Shown: positions 61,453 through 64,000 of the stretch, piece after piece
Position numbering within the stretch: the stretch's first letter is position 1
Layout: every line of letters starts with the position of its first letter
Source: Amoebidium appalachense
Taxonomy: Eukaryota; Ichthyosporea
Assembly: GCA_963693365.1 (NCBI GenBank)
Contig: CAVNZM010000016.1
Span: 6,014,001-6,078,000, forward strand
Length of the DNA stretch: 64,000 nt
Direction of reading: 5' to 3'
The notes under the pieces: model-generated
Databases searched by the model: none
What the model was told of the DNA's origin: nothing
Seen by the model: the letters and a program-made list of their open reading frames with translations, nothing else
Program-made: the position numbers and the translations under genes

Positions 61453-62104
61453 ACACACACACACCCGCCTCCTTCTCATTTAGCCAAGCCTAACCAATAA
61501 AACATCAACCTAGTCTCGTATTCCTACCTCCACGCACTCTAAAGGCTTGGTCCCCGCAAACATAAATTCATACAATTCTACAGATTCGGTCAGCCTCAGG
61601 CATTTGGTGGTGCCCCTACCCTAAACGTCGGATACAAAAAACCCCCCCGCCCTACAAAGGTTAAAGATTTCCCGAGTAAGAAGGAAACCGGTCACACACG
61701 GTGAAGCACGGGTGGGAAAGGGTAGTTTTAAAAGACCAAAAACCAACAACTGCAACAATGCACGGTTTTCCTTGCACATATATTCTTTGCTCCATATGCT
61801 AGTACATATTACACTAGATGGCGGGGAAGAAAAACCAAAAACAAAAAAACAAACAAACCTTACTACTACCACCGAAACGATGCAGCAACGCTTCCTTTCC
61901 ATCGCTTTCCAAAGACGCCTCCCAACCATTTAGTGTGACAACCACCCACCCACTATAAGTCATAACCCTAACACGTTTTTTTCATCGCAAGCATCATCCC
62001 AGAAGAAAAACGTTTCTTTTCCTTTTGGGGCACACATACATACACGTCGGGCCCACCTGCTGCTAAGAATAGCGCATGTTGGGCCTGGGATATCTATTTA
62101 TGGT
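59900..62104. other. Intergenic DNA, no gene seen
   Basis: Contains degenerate GT at 60135-60200, (CA)n at 60763-60835, TATATATA at 60979-60990 and a C run at 61415-61452. Otherwise it is mixed sequence without recognisable coding signal. Confidence 0.5.
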
Positions 62105-63022
62105 TCAGTCCCACACGGGGGTGCCCACGATGACAACGTCCCGGCCGAGTTGGTGGGTGCGGATGTTTTCCAGCCGGGGAAGTTTGTGGCCCTGGCCCTG
62201 AAAAGGTAAGAATACAGTGAGCATATATTGAATGTATTATTACTTAATGAGATGGATAATGCGAATAGGAATGATATTATTATATTCTTATTACTCCTAC
62301 AACTGCTTACATATTTACACACACCCTCCACACACGCCCACACACACACACACACACACGTACGCACACATAACCACCACATTATCCCACATAAAGAAGA
62401 TCACGCTTCACGCACACAGGAAACCATCCATCATACACACAACAAAAACTTCAACCGATTAAAACCAAAAACACCCAAACAGCCCCCCTACTTCTCTCAG
62501 TAAAAACCAATACACATCAGGGGGCTTCTTTTTAAAAAAACCACCACCACATCTCTCAGTGAATAATAAACCATACACATGGAGAAATAAACCAAAAAAC
62601 CACCACCCACCTCAAGGGGTCTAAGGCCGGCGGCGAAAGTTGGAGCAATCGTGACGATGCAAACATCGACCAATTGGGAGGCCAAAAATGATTGGATGAC
62701 CGTGGCACCCCCCTCCACCATCAATGACGTCACACCTTCGTGGCCAAGAAGGGACAGAACAGAGCCGATCGAGAGTTGCCCTGATTAGGAAATGGAATGT
62801 TAGTTTAGGGCTGCGGGGAATGGATGGCTGGTCTCTTATATTATATGGGTGGGCAAGGGTTTGAAGCGGTGGGGGCGCTGGAACGTGAATTTCGGTCGGG
62901 GTAGGGCGGGGTGAGGGGAGAGAAGGAGGCGGGAAGGAGGGACGGGGGGAGGGGGGGTCTTGTGTTTTTTCGTTTTTTCCAGTGTCTTTCATGACAGGCA
63001 GATGGAAACATTGGATGATGTG

Positions 63023-63117
<95 letters not shown>

Positions 63118-63274
63118 AGGTGGGTGGTGGAGGGGGGTGAAAGGGGGGGGGGGGGGGGGGGGGGGGGGGAACCAAATGAGGGGGGCTAGAAGGTTAAGAA
63201 TGTGTTACACACCGAAAGACAGAAAAAAGATATCTAAATCAGGTCACAGAGCATCCGGCAGGCGTGTGTGCATG

Positions 63275-63307
<33 letters not shown>

Positions 63308-63645
63308 GGGGGGGGGGGAGAAGGGAAAGGGGCTTACAGGCACTTACCAGACTTATCCTCTGCCGCCCTTAATACCCGGGCACCCAGAGACTCCAGCTCC
63401 TATGAGAAAAACACATCGTCAATATAACTGCTGACTGCAAGTCTAAGTGCGAGAGGCAAACACAGACTGTACATATGCACAGACACAAAGGGGCACACTA
63501 ACCTTATCTGAACAGTTCCTTCACCCCGAAACACACACACGTGTGCATGCGCACACACGCCCGAACAAGATATTCTTAATATATTATCATGCTAGCGTAA
63601 CGCACGTGCAATTACACACACACATGACACGTACACGTGTACAAG

Positions 63646-63680
<35 letters not shown>

Positions 63681-63913
63681 CACACACGATTACATGCACA
63701 CGTACATACCCATCCACTCACCCACCCATATCCACCACCCATCCCCCCCTCCCCCCCCCCACCCACCCCGCACCTTAGCCTTTTCCTCGCTAGCACTGTG
63801 TGCACACACAATCCACGGCTTGAGCTCATTGGTGAGCAGCTGGCTCGTGAGAGGAATTCTCAGGTGGGTGTCCAGAACCACCGGCCGGGGGTTGGTGCCC
63901 GGTACTAGCCGCA
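62105..63913 (-). CDS. RibD C-terminal-domain reductase of riboflavin synthesis (RIB7 type), 3' four exons
   Basis: Likely reduces the ribosylamino-pyrimidine intermediate of riboflavin synthesis with NADPH (RIB7/RibD reductase reaction). Exons in coding order: 63913-63774, 63399-63348, 62780-62611, 62197-62105. All are in phase, giving about 152 residues ending VGTPVWD and TGA. Hallmarks: VRLVPGTNPRPVVLDTHLRIP, where the family has its substrate-binding strand, then LGHEGVTSLMVEGGATVIQS, the classic VEGG loop, and IVTIAPTFAAGL. The 5' part, with the NADPH-binding start, lies beyond the window. It is not known whether a deaminase domain precedes it, so RIB7-like and bifunctional RibD-like remain open. 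Presence of the pathway argues against an animal host. Confidence 0.88.
63023..63172. repeat. (GT)n and G run in reductase intron
   Basis: About 45 GT units are followed by a G run at 63146-63169, inside intron 62781-63347. A second GT tract lies at 63279-63304, just before exon 63399-63348. Confidence 0.95.
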
Positions 63914-64000
63914 CTGTGCCAACCAATAGAAAGTCAGCATTAAAACAACACTGCATGTATTTGGATACAGAATGAAACGGGGATGAATGACACGTAGGGG

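Overview
The window is nuclear DNA from a eukaryote. Genes are split into short exons (about 45-300 bp) joined by GT-AG introns. The introns are packed with (CA)n/(GT)n, (GA)n/(CT)n and uninterrupted G or C runs of 15-60 nt. There are no operons, RNA genes or CRISPR arrays. A nuclear-encoded mitochondrial ribosomal protein and a riboflavin-pathway reductase point to a free-living protist or alga. Animals lack riboflavin synthesis, so an animal is unlikely. The exact lineage cannot be fixed from the sequence. Most very long apparent reading frames (His-Thr, Cys-Val, Pro or Gly runs) are translated microsatellites and are not genes.

Layout. 619-12849 (+): fifteen exons encoding the C-terminal part of Mediator subunit 13, which starts upstream of the window. 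Its 3' end faces a minus-strand gene at 15162-18418 for a nucleoside diphosphate kinase with two tandem catalytic domains. All further recognised protein genes are on the minus strand. 19247-20390: last two exons of an acidic, probably nuclear protein with a KEN motif and a PIP-box-like motif. 25151-27425: two exons of a C2H2 zinc-finger protein whose finger is split by an intron. 29598-39829: an 18-exon gene for a protein with a plastin-like calponin-homology domain followed by a long coiled coil. 41711-49006: mitochondrial ribosomal protein uS11, including a reconstructed presequence region. 50361-50870: a small intronless conserved-looking protein. 53915-54430: an intronless secreted cysteine-rich protein with CCAAT and TATA boxes. 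62105-63913: the C-terminal half of a RibD/RIB7-type reductase that continues past the window end.

Exon models were built by hand from splice consensus, reading phase and family similarity. Every internal junction in the MED13, NDK, CH-coiled-coil, uS11 and reductase models keeps frame.

Mobile and repeated DNA: a SINE-like dispersed family in both orientations, a second short dispersed repeat, a tRNA-like fragment, a broken Ty1/copia fragment, a perfect 50-bp inverted repeat beside a transposon-like reading frame, and a tandem array of three 225-241 bp elements with terminal inverted repeats. The most unusual structure is a minisatellite in a MED13 intron whose unit repeats the 3' splice site and first exon bases of the exon that follows it. 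The genes belong to unrelated pathways (transcription, nucleotide metabolism, cytoskeleton, mitochondrial translation, riboflavin synthesis) and do not form a functional cluster.
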